Below are positions 1-10,185 of a stretch of DNA of 48,433 bases, piece after piece; within the stretch, counting starts at the first letter, position 1; each line of letters opens with the position of its first letter. Origin of the DNA: Prorocentrum cordatum. Lineage: Eukaryota; Sar; Dinophyceae; Prorocentrales; Prorocentraceae. The position numbers and the translations under genes are program-made. The stretch is from assembly GCA_963575745.1 (NCBI GenBank), contig CAUYUJ010007186.1, positions 1 to 48,433 of the forward strand. Reading direction: 5' to 3'. The notes beneath the pieces were generated by a model. It worked only from the letters and a program-made list of their open reading frames with translations, searched no databases and was not told where the DNA came from.

Positions 1-1130
1 GGGGCCGCGCACAGAAAACATCACGACATCGGACGTCCAGAGAGGAGGTAGGAACACGAGGAGGAGGGAGCCCAGACTTCCTGGCGACGCAACACCAAAT
101 ACAACAAAAGCTTTTTGGACGTTTTCGGCGGGGGCCGTTTCGTCGTGGTGATGGTGCGGTTCGGGGCTTTCTTCGTTTCGGGCCTTCCTCCGCCGCCGCA
201 GCCGGAACGGATCGACGAATTTCTGCATTTGGAGCGCGGCAGGGGTCGACATTTCCATTCTGAACGAGTTCTGGCCACGATTTTCCCTCGTCGTCGCTGC
301 CGCCAGCCCGCCGGGAGGAACACGAGGACGAGGGAGCCCTGACCTCCAGGCGACGCAACAAAACAACTCAGACGCAACGTAAAAATCACCAAAAGCTTTT
401 TGGACGTTTTCGGCAGGGCCCGTTTCCCGGCCCCGGAGCCGTCCAAAAACGGTTCAGGACGAAAAACCGTCCCTGGGGTAAGGGTCCAGACCTATGGGGC
501 CCACGTCGCAAAAATTACGACGTCGGAGGTCTGGGGAGGCAGGAGGAACACGACCTGGACTTCCGACGTCCTGGAAATATCACGACGGCAGTTTTTGACG
601 ATTTTCGGCCTCCGCGGCCCCTCGCAGGGTCCGGGGACCGTTGGATAACGACTCAGGATGAAAACAAAAAAAACAAATCCCCAGGAAGTCGTCGAGAGGT
701 CCAGGGGCCGCGCACAGAACAAATCACGACATCGGACGCCCAGAGAGGAGGTAGGAACACGAGGAGGAGGGAGTCCAGACCTCCTGGCGACGCAATACCA
801 AATACAACAAAAGCTTTTTGGACGTTTTCGGCGGGGGCCGTTTCCCGGCCCCGGAGCCGTCCAAAAACGACTCCGGACGAAAACCCGTCCCTGGGGTAAG
901 GGTCCAGACCTTTGGGGCCCACGTCGCAAAAATTGCAACGTCGGAGGTCTGGGGAGGGGGGAGGAACACGACCTGGACCTCCGACGTCCTGGAAAAATCA
1001 CGACGGCGGTTTTTGACAGTTTTCAGCCTCTGGGGCCCCTCGCCGGGCCCCGGGACCGTCAGAAAACGATTCAGCATGAAAAAAAACGTGGCGGCTCGCA
1101 GAGACGCCGAGAGGGGCCAAGAAATCCCAA
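1..1130. repeat. Tandem 300-420 bp repeat array (copy L)
   Basis: Modules recur in order: a gene-like start gccgcgcacagaa (near 4 and 708), aaaagctttttggac (107, 391, 809) and an acgtcggaggtctgggg module (about 518 and 936). The last two full units are spaced 418 bp apart and the first is shorter. All frames look open on both strands only because of composition. I see no protein family here. Related modules occur at 18550-18910 and 32523-33860. Confidence 0.85.
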
Positions 1131-1152
1131 GATGGCCCCAAGAAGCCACAAT

Positions 1153-1174
1153 TCCATAACAGTTTTGGCTCAAG
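1153..1174 (+). other. Relict dinoflagellate spliced leader (DinoSL-like), copy L
   Basis: The 22-nt window matches the known DinoSL at 18 of 22 positions by my alignment, and the last 12 bases, ttttggctcaag, match exactly. DinoSL is the 22-nt leader trans-spliced to dinoflagellate nuclear mRNAs. A genomic copy just upstream of an ORF is the known signature of a reverse-transcribed, reintegrated mRNA. A second, more degenerate SL-like tail (ccttttgggttcaaag, 1175-1190) follows directly, as expected after repeated rounds of retroposition. The first ATG comes 28 nt after the first relict. Confidence 0.7.
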
Positions 1175-1202
1175 CCTTTTGGGTTCAAAGCTCATACCGC
1201 CA

Positions 1203-1796
1203 ATGTGGAACATGAGCTCACAATGGAGCATGGACGGCACCTTTGCTCCAGGACTGACAAGTCTGGCCGCCGCCGATGTGCCGCGGGCTCCTGCGCGCGC
1301 CCTCACAGACGCAATGATTGCATGTGGTTTCTGGCCCCCCGCCCCGCAGTGCGAGACTTGCGAACGCAAGACGAAAGCTCCGATGGGCGGGGGGAAGAAC
1401 GTCATCCGCTGGATATGCCCCGAGCATAAGGCCTGTAAATCTGAACGGCCGAGCGTGCTGCAGGGGACTCCGTGGCACTCATCTGGCGGCCGGAGCTGTG
1501 AGCCGCGGGCCGTGGCAACCATCGTGCTGGGCACTCGAGAGGGTCTCGCCGACGGGGACATTGCAGCACTCGCGGGCGTGGACCCCAAAACCGTGCGGGC
1601 CGTCGCCGAGAAGATGCCCGCACAGCCCCCGGCAGCTTCCGCTTCTGCAGCGAGCCCCCCTCCAGACGCAGAGCCTACAGCAAAAGGCGTCAAGAGAGTC
1701 CGCGCAGGAGCATTGGACAGCGAGACTGACGACGTCGCGACTGGGATCGCAGTAGACGCTGATTCAGGCGAAGGAGAGGCGTCGGGCGACGAATAA
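1203..1796 (+). CDS. Small zinc-ribbon / HTH-like protein, probable retrogene (copy L)
   Basis: An intact frame of about 197 residues starts at the first ATG after the DinoSL-like relict (MWNMSSQ...) and ends at TAA. Around residues 47-75 a CxxC (CETC) is followed by W-I-C-P-E-H-K-A-C, which could bind one metal ion. Next comes a segment with the shape of a helix-turn-helix (ADGDIAALAGVDPKTVRAVAE). The C-terminal 60 residues are low-complexity and acidic. A zinc ribbon followed by such an HTH is reminiscent of the N-terminus of IS1595/Merlin-type transposases, but no DDE catalytic core follows, so I leave the function open. The upstream SL relict suggests a retroposed mRNA. Confidence 0.55.
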   Translation: MWNMSSQWSMDGTFAPGLTSLAAADVPRAPARALTDAMIACGFWPPAPQCETCERKTKAPMGGGKNVIRWICPEHKACKSERPSVLQGTPWHSSGGRSCEPRAVATIVLGTREGLADGDIAALAGVDPKTVRAVAEKMPAQPPAASASAASPPPDAEPTAKGVKRVRAGALDSETDDVATGIAVDADSGEGEASGDE

Positions 1797-1900
1797 GATT
1801 ACATGGGGGACCTCTTCTGGGCGCCTCGCCCGGGCGGCGGAAACATCCATTTCGAAAGGACCAAGTACCGGGCAGATGTTGTCCTGCTGCCGGAGGCGGC

Positions 1901-2887
1901 ATGGGCTCCTTTCGAACATACACCGCGCTACGCGCGTCCACTCCGAGAGCCCCCACGACGTGGCCAGACGGACATCTTCGCCGAAACCGGCGCGCAGAGA
2001 GCGCGGCGCCTGTTTCGGATTTGTTGCATGGCCGGACAGGAAACGAAGAGCCCGCGGCCGAATCCGGCCTCGGCCCCCCAATTGAAGCGACACCTGCGAG
2101 ATCCGTTCTCCTTCACGGATCTGCGACACCAACGACACCAGCGATGCCCCCGAAACTCCCCCAGGGCCCCGAAACCGACGAGCATTCTCACACCCCGCCC
2201 ACGCCGTTCGCCAATGGCGCGGCGGCGGATTTCGCAAAGAAGCACGGCTTCGAGGACGTCCAGCTGTTGCGCTCTCTGCTGGCGTTCCTATTGCTCTTGC
2301 TCTCCGAGCTGCCCCTCGAATGTTTCTCGGACGTTGCCGCCAGAGAGCGCGTGCGGCGGCTCGTCGAAGAGTTTCCAGAGGCGCACGCTCACGTGGTCAC
2401 CTGCGGTCCCCGGTCGGGCCGCCCGCCCGTTTTCGACGCCGGCCTGCGGAGTCGTGGCAGGGCTGCGGCGTCGATCTACAACGTTGTCTACGGGCCCGAC
2501 GTTCCAGCCTCGCGCGAGCGCCTCGCGGGGTGGGCGTTCCTCGATTTCGTCATCCGGCACACCGGTTCTGCAGCCATCTTCTGGGGCACGGTCCTCGCCC
2601 TGGCGCGTCGCGCGAAAACTGCCGCGGTACTCAGTGACGGAATGTCGGCCACCAACGCCGTCTCCATCGTTGCCTACGTCGCTGACACGATTGCGTGGTC
2701 TCTCAGCATGCGCACGGAGCTCGTCGGCGTCTTCGCCCGCGGCGAGGGGCGGCCGCAGTTCATCCGCGGGCGCGAGGTGGCGAGCCGCGCCCCTGGCGGT
2801 CGCGTCCTCGACCACCTGCTCGAGGGGATGCGATCGCGGGTGGGGCCTTGCGTGGAGGTCGGAGCTGCCGCTTGGGACCTGCTCTAG
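1901..2887 (+). CDS. Unrecognised ORF ending at an in-frame TAG (copy L)
   Basis: An open frame of 328 residues from ATG at 1901. The first 80 residues are compositionally biased. From about residue 82 (MPPKLPQGPE...) the sequence looks like a folded protein, with a leucine-rich helix (LLRSLLAFLLLLLSELPLE) and an alternation of hydrophobic and charged segments. I recognise no family. The frame closes with TAG at 2885-2887 but then stays open to 3751. The next 75 codons (ADAVANQKSLHECLKALMES... to about 3120) also look protein-like, so the TAG may be a nonsense mutation or be read through. Confidence 0.4.
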   Translation: MGSFRTYTALRASTPRAPTTWPDGHLRRNRRAESAAPVSDLLHGRTGNEEPAAESGLGPPIEATPARSVLLHGSATPTTPAMPPKLPQGPETDEHSHTPPTPFANGAAADFAKKHGFEDVQLLRSLLAFLLLLLSELPLECFSDVAARERVRRLVEEFPEAHAHVVTCGPRSGRPPVFDAGLRSRGRAAASIYNVVYGPDVPASRERLAGWAFLDFVIRHTGSAAIFWGTVLALARRAKTAAVLSDGMSATNAVSIVAYVADTIAWSLSMRTELVGVFARGEGRPQFIRGREVASRAPGGRVLDHLLEGMRSRVGPCVEVGAAAWDLL

Positions 2888-3154
2888 ACACTCCGCCTTC
2901 CCGGGAAAACGGCGGACGCCGTTGCGAACCAGAAGAGTCTGCATGAATGCCTGAAGGCGCTGATGGAGAGCATGCTCAAGGTCGAGTTGATCGGCCGGCC
3001 GAAAGTACCGGCCAACTTCTCACTGGAAGAGAAGGTCATGGTCTACGCGGCCAAATTCCCCCTTGAGCGATACCTTCCACCTCACACGTTTGCCTGCGGC
3101 GTCGCATTTCGCCGCCCCATCGAGCACGCGGGCCGCCTTTTGGGGTCCGGTCTC

Positions 3155-3229
3155 TCTGCTTCCTCCTCCTCCTCCTCCACCCGCTCCTCTTCCTCCACCT
3201 CCTCCTTCTTCCTTCTCTCCTCCCACAGG
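3155..3229 (+). other. Polypyrimidine tract ending in CACAG, possible 3' splice site (copy L)
   Basis: About 70 bases are almost purely C and T (tcctcctcctcc..., ttccttctctcctcccacag) and end in CAG followed by gtacgcg. This is the shape of an intron 3' end. It lies inside the frame that continues after the TAG at 2885, where it would otherwise encode a Ser-rich stretch. The copy R equivalent is 35886-35960. No matching 5' splice site was identified. Confidence 0.3.
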
Positions 3230-4497
3230 TACGCGCGAACGTTGTGGTTTCAGAGTTTGCGCCGCACCTGGCCGGTGAAAAAACACACTCCCGAAAGGGC
3301 GAGCATGGTTACGCCTGCGGGTGCAACGGGCACCACAGCGGACCACCTGCATGACGTGCGAACGGGCGACCCGAACAGGTGGGGAAAGCTTGACGGTGGG
3401 CCGCAGCTGCCCAGCGCGTTGCACTTGCCCACCCTGTGCCGCGCTATTCCACCGCTCCGCGCATTCCGCCGGCCCCTACCGCATCATCATTGTCACCTGC
3501 TCGCGTGCTCGCGAGTGCTTTTCCGGCGCTTCTTGGGGCCAGTCTGCGCCTCTACGGAGCTCCTTGGGGGTGTCCTTCGGGCCCCCAGTGATCGTTTGAC
3601 GTGTGTTGGAGCTCCCTCCAGCACCCCATGCCGTCTGTCCAGGGGGGCTTCGACTCAGGTGTGGTTGCCCCTCTGCTGCCCGCCCCGGGGACCCTTTGGA
3701 ACCTCCCGGCCGCGCTTGGGCGTCCGCTGGGGCCATGTTGGGCCTCCGTGAGCTATTTAGCCCCCCTGGAAGCAAGCCTGCAGGGCCGTTTCTGGGCTCC
3801 GTTTGGCCCGAGCTTGGATGTTTGGCGGACCCCTGTCAACATGCCACCCAGCGATCTTCGCTCTTTCGCCGCTTTCGGGCTCTCTTGGTGCTCTTGCGAA
3901 GCGCCCATTCCGTTGCATCCGCCAAGTCGGCACGCTGCGCGCGCGCTGGTCTCTGCCACGGGGGCTCGCGGATTCGACATGCGCACGAGTTACATGTTTT
4001 TTGTTCTGGCTCAGCCCTCGCGCGCTCCTCTGTTCGGCGCGGCGGCAGGCCGCGGGCACGTGGGAAGCGCGCCGCGACGTCGCTGCTGTGTGGCAAGACT
4101 TTACTGTTCTGATCAACAGCGCGTTCGGTGTTCGCTTGTGTTTGTACTTCATGCAGATGCTGCCGTGCACATGGCGCGAGTTTCTGCGGCCGCTGCGTAG
4201 ATGCGAAGCGCAGGCCGCGCATTTCACTGCCAGCGGCGCCTCCCTGCAGGATGGCGCGCTCAGAAGATCCCGCACGCGCGCGTGCGCTTTGGAAACGCAA
4301 GTGCGCAACAACGCTTTCGACTGGCTCATGTTCCACGCGCTCTTTAATTATTTCGCTTCCTTGGTTGCGGATCGCCGCCGCGACATTTTGAACAGTTTCA
4401 CATGGGGCCGCGAGGTCAGCCGAGGGGGCCTCCTTTTGCATCTGCGGGGGTCTCCCGCGATGCATGCATGGGCTGTTCTGGTCGCGCGCGCCTGCGA
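3230..4497. other. Stretch without a recognisable gene (copy L; R equivalent 35961-37228)
   Basis: Several overlapping frames are open on both strands because of high GC, but none shows a consistent domain. A segment near 4300-4390 (plus frame: RNNAFDWLMFHALFNYF) looks somewhat protein-like and may belong to the decayed helicase that follows. No Walker A motif was found, so the helicase N-terminal half is absent or too eroded to see. Confidence 0.5.
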
Positions 4498-5048
4498 CAT
4501 GGATCCCTCGTCATACTGCTGCGCAACTTCGCCCCTCATAAAGGCCCCTGTAACGGAACCGGGCTCGTCGTCGAGAAGATGCACAGGCACTTCCTCGTCG
4601 TGCGGGTCGTGACAGTGCCGCATGCTGCGACTCCTGCGGCGATTGCGAGTTGCCGTTCGTCCTGCGCCGGCACCAGTTCCCAGTGAAACCAGCCTGGGTA
4701 ATCGCAAGTAACAAATGCCAAGGTCAATCAATTTCAGGCCGCCTGGGCATTTACCTGCCCGCCGCTGCGTTTGCCCACGGCCAGCTCTACGTCGCCTTCT
4801 CGCGAGGCTCGCCCTTCGAAACTGCGCCATGCATCGTAGATGACACGGGGGGCGACCGACAAGCGCGCGTCCCTGACGAACCGCCCACGAAGCCCGTCCG
4901 CTGTTTCACCGCCAACATTGTGGACCGCCAACTGCTGCAAGCCTCCGAGGTATCATCGCGGCATTCAGACGCGTCTGACCCGAGTGAGGCGGTGGCTGCG
5001 TCCACTGCGCATGCTCTTGCCAATGCCTCTACGCGGAGCCCTGAATAG
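4498..5048 (+). pseudogene. PIF1-type helicase, C-terminal fragment (copy L)
   Basis: PIF1-family helicases are 5'-3' superfamily 1B DNA helicases. They are also the helicase part of Helitron transposons. In one frame, 4498-4612 encodes LVILLRNFAPHKGPCNGTGL, matching the conserved LLRNLDP..GLCNGT motif. After a shift near 4600-4640 the next frame encodes CELPFVLRRHQFPVKPAW, then NKCQGQS (helicase motif V region; usually NKSQGQT) and HGQLYVAFSR (motif VI), in the expected order. The Walker A and B half is missing. The frame then runs to TAG at 5046-5048, beyond which the same frame is open again into the Josephin-like domain. Confidence 0.8.
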
Positions 5049-6288
5049 CCCGCCGCTGCGCGTAGCCTCTCAAAGATTCACCTGCCGACCGCGGTCTGTT
5101 CCGCATGCCGGCCGACGCAACAGTCGCCATTCGACGACGCCATATCGCATGAGCCCGCGTCCTCACCAAACCACTGCGACAGCTTTGTGCCTGACGACCT
5201 CGGCGTCGAGGAAGAAGCGGCCGGAGCGCTGGAGGCGCGGGACGCAAGCTACTCTCAAGGCGAAGTTGCGCCTCACATCACCTTCGACGAAACTGCCGCC
5301 CAAACGCCTGGAGCTTCTGGCCGCCCCACCGGCGCGGCGCCTCCACCACCTGTCCGACATGCCATGCGCAGGCGGCCACCACGCGCGCGGCGCGGATTCC
5401 TCCCAACAACCCAAGAATGCTGCTCGACGACCAGTCTGTGCGACCCCCCAGGCCTGCCACCCAATAGCGGAACCGGCAGTATTCCACCGGGGAAGTCTGT
5501 TGACGCCAGCGGCAGCGACGACGCCGCGGAGCGCCCGACGAAGGCTTCCCGCACCACCGGGTCAACGGCTGCACCCGACAATCCTGTTCGCACAGCGTGC
5601 GCGACCATCGTGCCACATCGTCAACGGAGCCGCCGGCAGGGAGCACCGCGCTCCTTTTTGCCTCTCCCAACTGATTTGCCACCGCTGCTCCAATGTCCAT
5701 CATGGTTCAACTCTCCGGCCAGTGCTGCTCTCACATCTAGGGGCACGCAACAAGGAGCAATTTGCGGTCTGCATGCGTTCAACCATTGCATGGTGACAAT
5801 CCATACGTTGCAGGAGCGGCAACCTCGCATAGTTCCCCGCGCCACCTTCGAGACCGCGGCCATGCACCACGCTATAGGCGACGCCCCCCGGAAACCTCAT
5901 CGCGCCTGGTGGAAGTAATTATGACGTGGCAGTACTCACCAGCAACTTCACCACAGCTGGGGCTGCTGCCATTCCACTGACGCCCGAGGACATCCAGGGG
6001 CGGCTCGGGAACGTGTTCGCCGATTATGACACCCCCCAAGGTGCGTTTCGGTCGGGCGCGCACCTTCTGCGTGCCCCGTCGTCAGGCGGACATTGGATCG
6101 GCGTGCTGAATGGATCGCTCGTCCCTGCAGTACCGCAACAAGAGGCCACCGCACTGCTCTGCGACTCTTTATACACCACGCCTCACATAATATCCCACAC
6201 CGATGTAGAAGACCTTATCACAGTGTGTGCGTTTGAGCATGCTGCGCGACGCTCAGTTTTGGAATTTTGCCCGTGGTACTGCTTCTGA
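5049..6288 (+). pseudogene. Josephin-like cysteine protease domain after a low-complexity linker (copy L)
   Basis: Josephin domains (ataxin-3 family) are papain-fold deubiquitinases with catalytic order Cys-His-Asn/Asp. After a Pro/Ala/Ser-rich linker (5049-5730) the frame reads Q-x-GAICGLHAFNHCM, resembling the Josephin Cys motif (G-x-C-x-x-H-x-x-N). A single-base shift in or near the six-C run at about 5885 then moves to a frame with SNYDVAVLTSNF (the usual NYDV-x-VL block), GGHWIGVL (catalytic His) and LLCDSLYTTPHIIS (acidic partner), ending at TGA 6288. Spacing and order fit Josephin better than OTU or Ulp1. The linker is in frame with the PIF1 fragment upstream except for one TAG. Confidence 0.62.
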
Positions 6289-6620
6289 GTGGCTCACCGC
6301 GTATTGCGATAGATCGCGTTCCAACCTTCCCCTCAGAGCCGTGCGGTCGAGTTCTGTTTCACCACTGCTGGACCTTACGGTGCGATGACTGACATTTGGA
6401 GCATTCTGGAGAAGAATACTTTTGCCTCGCCTCGACACCCAGACTCTTCCTTCTTGCTCTCCCATTCCACACGCCCACCCTACTCGTGACTCCGAAGATG
6501 CGCAAGCATTACGCAGCAACTGTGTCTTAGTAGCGTCTTCGCTCTCGGATTCTCAGAAGGCTCTCCTGGACACCGCCTCGTGAGCGTGCACATTTACACG
6601 TATATGCATACGTATGACTA

Positions 6621-6661
<41 letters not shown>

Positions 6662-7218
6662 TATGTATGCGTCTATGTATGTGAGTTTGCAGGCTTCCAT
6701 TAATATTTATACGCCTATGTATACGTCTACGAAGTGGAACGGAGGAATGTGCATATGTATAGGTATAGGTGTGCGTGTGTGTACGCAGATGTAGAATTAT
6801 ATGTCTACGTCTATGTCTATGCGACGGTACCAAGCTGCCAAATCAAACAACACGACGCCTGGAAGTGCCTCCTTCTCCTCCTCCGTACCCCCCCCCTCCT
6901 ACTCCTGCTCGCCTCAGGATAGGCCCCGAAGAGCACTCGAAGAAGCCCGCGAGGCAAGCCTATGAAGGGCGCGAGAGAGAGAGAGGAGGTTGTCATTCGG
7001 GGCCCCATCGATGCCACACTTATCTCGCGAGGGGGCACCGAGGTTTAAGCGCTGACAGACAGAAGGCAGACAGACGCGGCTCTTATGATGAAACACCTTT
7101 TTGGTCCGCTTTCTACAAGCCTTTGAGTCTCAAAGCACCTCTAGCCGCCCCCTAGCAATTTCGCATCAGTGAGCGGGTGCCATGCCCCGGCCCGGCCGCG
7201 CGGTCCGTCACCGCGCCC
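6289..7218. other. AT-rich intergenic stretch (copy L; R equivalent 39020-39949)
   Basis: No coding signal. Composition falls from the GC-rich surroundings to AT-rich, with tatacgtctatg-type degenerate repeats at 6600-6830, an AT dinucleotide run and a short cctcctccgtaccccccccc tract near 6870-6900. Confidence 0.7.
6628..6658. repeat. (AT)n microsatellite (copy L)
   Basis: About 15 uninterrupted TA dinucleotides, embedded in degenerate tatgtatacgtcta-type sequence. The same length is seen in copy R. Confidence 0.95.
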
Positions 7219-8681
7219 ATGGCCGCCTCAAACATGCGCGCCTCGAAGATGCAGACATTGGTTAGCTTGGCCGGCTCCGACAAGTCCGACAGCCCGGACT
7301 ACGATGCGCCGCGGTCGCGGCCGCGATCGCCGGCGCTGCCGAAGCCGCGGGCCCCCGATGAGCTTTCGGCGACCAAGGCCAACATCATGGCTCGCATCGC
7401 AGCCGCCGCTGCGGCCAACCAACTGGGAGAAGTCCGTTACCTCCTGGAACAGGCATATAAGGCCAGCGAAGCAGAGGCCCCGTGCAAGGATGGCTCAGCT
7501 GGGTCGTCGAACATGGGCCGCGATGGCGGACCGGCAGACGACTCCTTGGAGAGCGTGGACAGTGGCGGCGGCCCCCGCCCACCAGTGCCGACTGGGGAAC
7601 GAATTGGCGAGCTGCCCGACGCCTCTTCGGAAGCAGCGGGGAGTGGGAGTGGTCTACGTCCAGAAGTCGGTGCCGCGCGCGCCCTGCCATGGACGCTGCC
7701 GCCCCACCAGCGCGCAGGCGCGGCGCCGCAGCCGCCATTGCGCGAACAGCACCCCGCGGTGCTGCCGCGGGGGTTACCCGCCAGGACGCCCCTTCCAATA
7801 CGTCAGACCGGCCCTTGCGCCGTGACCGCGCGCCCTGCGCTGCCGATGCGCTTCCCCATCGGATCGAGGCCCGTTCCGAACGCAGCGCCCGCCGCGGCCG
7901 CGGCGGCCCCCCAGTCGGCACCGACGGCGCGGTTGTCTCAGCTCGAGCGGCCCCAAGTGCAGTCGAGCTGGGTGGAGTTCCACTGCGCCATGGCATCGAT
8001 GAGCCGCAACCACGGGAATCAGCGGCTGAACGGGGGCCACAGGGGAGAAGTCGTCTGCGAGGAGCCGGGCGGCGGCGAGGGGTCCATCGTCATCTCGCTG
8101 TGGAATGTGGACGACGAGTCGCTACATATGTTCGACCAGCGAGGAGGTGAAGCTCATCATGCCCACATCAGCGCGTCAGGCGCGCAGGCCGCGCGCGCGC
8201 GGCTCCGACGACGAGCTGGCCCGGGGCATGGCAGGATGCAGCTGAGAGCCCCCGCTTCTCATGGAACTTCGACACCAGCGGCGGCAAATTCCCCGTGTGC
8301 AGCGTGACGTGCGTCAGGCCTTCGGCGGGGCCTCGTCAGCCTTCATGGGCTACCGACGCGACTCCCATCAGCAGGATCGCCATGGACTTCGGGGGGGCGC
8401 TGCTCGCCAACCTCGGGGTGCGCATCATGAGCACCGGGCCCGTCATTGCGGGTAACGAGCAGCGCCGCCACGCGACGCTGGAAGATGCGGCGGGCCATGC
8501 GCTGAGCGCGACTTTGTGGGCGGGGCACGCTTCGGACTGGAACATGGGAGGAGATGGCTTTTTCTACGCCGGCAACGTTGAGATCGCATGCGCCGGGAAG
8601 CGCAAGGAGACCGGGGCAGAGTTCTCGGTGCCCCGCGCACGCAGCGCGCGGTGGAACAGCGTGATTGCACCCGAAGAGTAG
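7219..8681 (+). pseudogene. RPA1/BRCA2-like OB-fold protein, frame-disrupted (copy L)
   Basis: RPA1 and BRCA2-type OB folds bind single-stranded DNA, and RPA-like genes also travel in plant Helitrons. From ATG 7219 the frame encodes a biased N-terminus and then, near 8080-8135, GSIVISLWNVDDESLHMFDQ, like the W-x-P/V-x-E-x-x-L strand of these folds. The frame then shifts near 8137 (EEVKLIMPTS) and again near 8225 (ESPRFSWNFDTSGGKFPV). The last segment has RRHATLEDAAGHALSATLWAG, close to the +R-x-x-T-L-x-D-x-G...LWG-x-A signature of an RPA OB fold, and ends at TAG 8681. The shifts may be decay or unrecognised introns. Confidence 0.5.
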
Positions 8682-9714
8682 ATGCAGCGCCAGAAAGGAA
8701 GGCCGCGACGTTGGGCAGCAGTTGTTTATGGCTCATACTTGTTTGGCGGCAGCGCGCAGTGGTTGTGACCTGTTGAAGGACCGTGCGATGCTCAGCCTGT
8801 AGACGTATCACTGTTGTGCCTGCCGATGTCTCTGCCGCGCCGTGCCAGTTGATTTATTGTGCGAGGCAGCGCTCAACCCTTCGCGCCATTCCGCTCTGAA
8901 TTGTTTTATTTCCGGCTGCCTCGTGGCACCGCGGGGGGTCGCCCGCGCGCGCGTCTGCGCAATCCGCGCGAGCGCGCGCGGCCGCGCCCCGCGGGGAGCG
9001 CCCGCGTCCGCCCTCCTTGTTGCTCGCGCCTCTGCGCGTTTGGACATCCTTCCATCGTCGCCCCATATCCTGGCCCCTTGCCGTTCATGCCTTCTCGCGC
9101 GCTGTCAATCTCCCTGCTGGTCGGCCACCGGGCCTCTTCCATATTCCAACATCCCAACGCACTCTCTGATCTCCTCCCTCCCTTGAGGACTGTGACGGGG
9201 TGCGCAGCTGTGCTTTCGATTGCTTTCTCGGGCCGTCGCTCCGAGTGTAGTGGGTATTTTTCAGCGACACGCGCGTCCTTGGAAGAGCCTGGAAGAGACG
9301 CGAGCGCGCCCCTCCAATTGGCCACTGCGCTGGCCGCGGGTACCCTCTCACAACGAACAGCTCACTGAACGCGAAGGCACCCCATGCACCCACTCCGCCC
9401 CGCCCCCCCCCCGGCGCGGCGCCAGGCGCCGAGCCCCCCGCCCTCGCCGGCAATCGCGCGCGTCGACTCTGGCCCCCGCTTCCCAGTTGAATGCAGGCGT
9501 CGAATTCCGCGCCCGCGCCCCGCAGCTGGGCGAGCTTGCGTCGCCGTCTTCCGCTTCCAATACGGGACGAAACACCAGCCGCGACATGCGCTTGCAAAAC
9601 ACATGTTGACGCTTCGCGCATCCCCACCAGCCCATCCAGAAACGATGCCCATGAGAACTGACGGGGGGAAGGAGGAAAAGACGTATAGTCAAGCAGCGCG
9701 GGCAACAATAGTGA
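8682..9714. other. Stretch without a recognisable gene (copy L; R equivalent 41413-42462)
   Basis: Very GC-rich (gcgcgcg runs near 8940-9000 and cccccccccggcgcggcg near 9405). Frames are open on both strands but share no family signature. Copies L and R differ by several small indels between 9560 and 9690. Confidence 0.6.
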
Positions 9715-10175
9715 ATTGCTTTGGAGGCCTCTTGGGGCGTCTATGGGGGTTTCTTGGATGCCTCGGGGATGCTCTTGAGGCCTCTTGGGGGTCTGTTGGG
9801 AGCCTCTTGGACGGCTCTTGGGGCCGTCTGGGCGGCCCTTGGGACGTCTGGGGGGTATCTTGGCCGTCTTGGGGGGCTCTTGGGCGTCTTGAGTGCCTCG
9901 GGGGAGCCTTTGGGGCCGCTTGGGGCCCTCTTGGGGGCCTCTTGGAGGCCTCTTGGGGCCGTCTTGGGGCCATCTTGGCGCCTCTTGGGGCCTCCCGGGC
10001 GCCTCTTGGGGCCATCTTGGAGGAGATCGACCAAAGAAGGGGGGGTCCTTAATTAGCGTTGCCCCTCGAGAGCGCCTAAAATAGCCTCCTGGGCCCCTCT
10101 TGGGGCGCTCTTGGAGCGCTCTTGGGCGTTCTTTGGGCCGTCTTGGGGCTCTATTTGGCGTTCTTGACGACGGTG
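9715..10175 (+). repeat. CTTGGGG-type minisatellite (copy L)
   Basis: Short units of the form ggcctcttgggg / gccgtcttggggc repeat with small variations for about 450 bp. The apparent 111-222 residue frames across it (LLGASWR-like) are repeat translations, not proteins. The family recurs in both orientations at 31195-32000. Confidence 0.9.
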
Positions 10176-10185
10176 ACGATCCTAG

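Noticed and set aside
1203-1796. Complete IS1595/Merlin-type transposase
   Set aside because: A zinc-ribbon and HTH-like segment is present, but no DDE catalytic domain follows in any frame.
5730-6288. OTU or Ulp1/C48 protease instead of Josephin
   Set aside because: Ulp1 has the order His-Asp-Cys, and OTU would need a D-G-N-C motif. The C-x-x-H-x-x-N, NYDV and HW blocks fit Josephin better, though only moderately.
8842-9368. Overlapping plus and minus frames of 114-169 codons
   Set aside because: High GC keeps all frames open, and no family signature or start context supports a gene.
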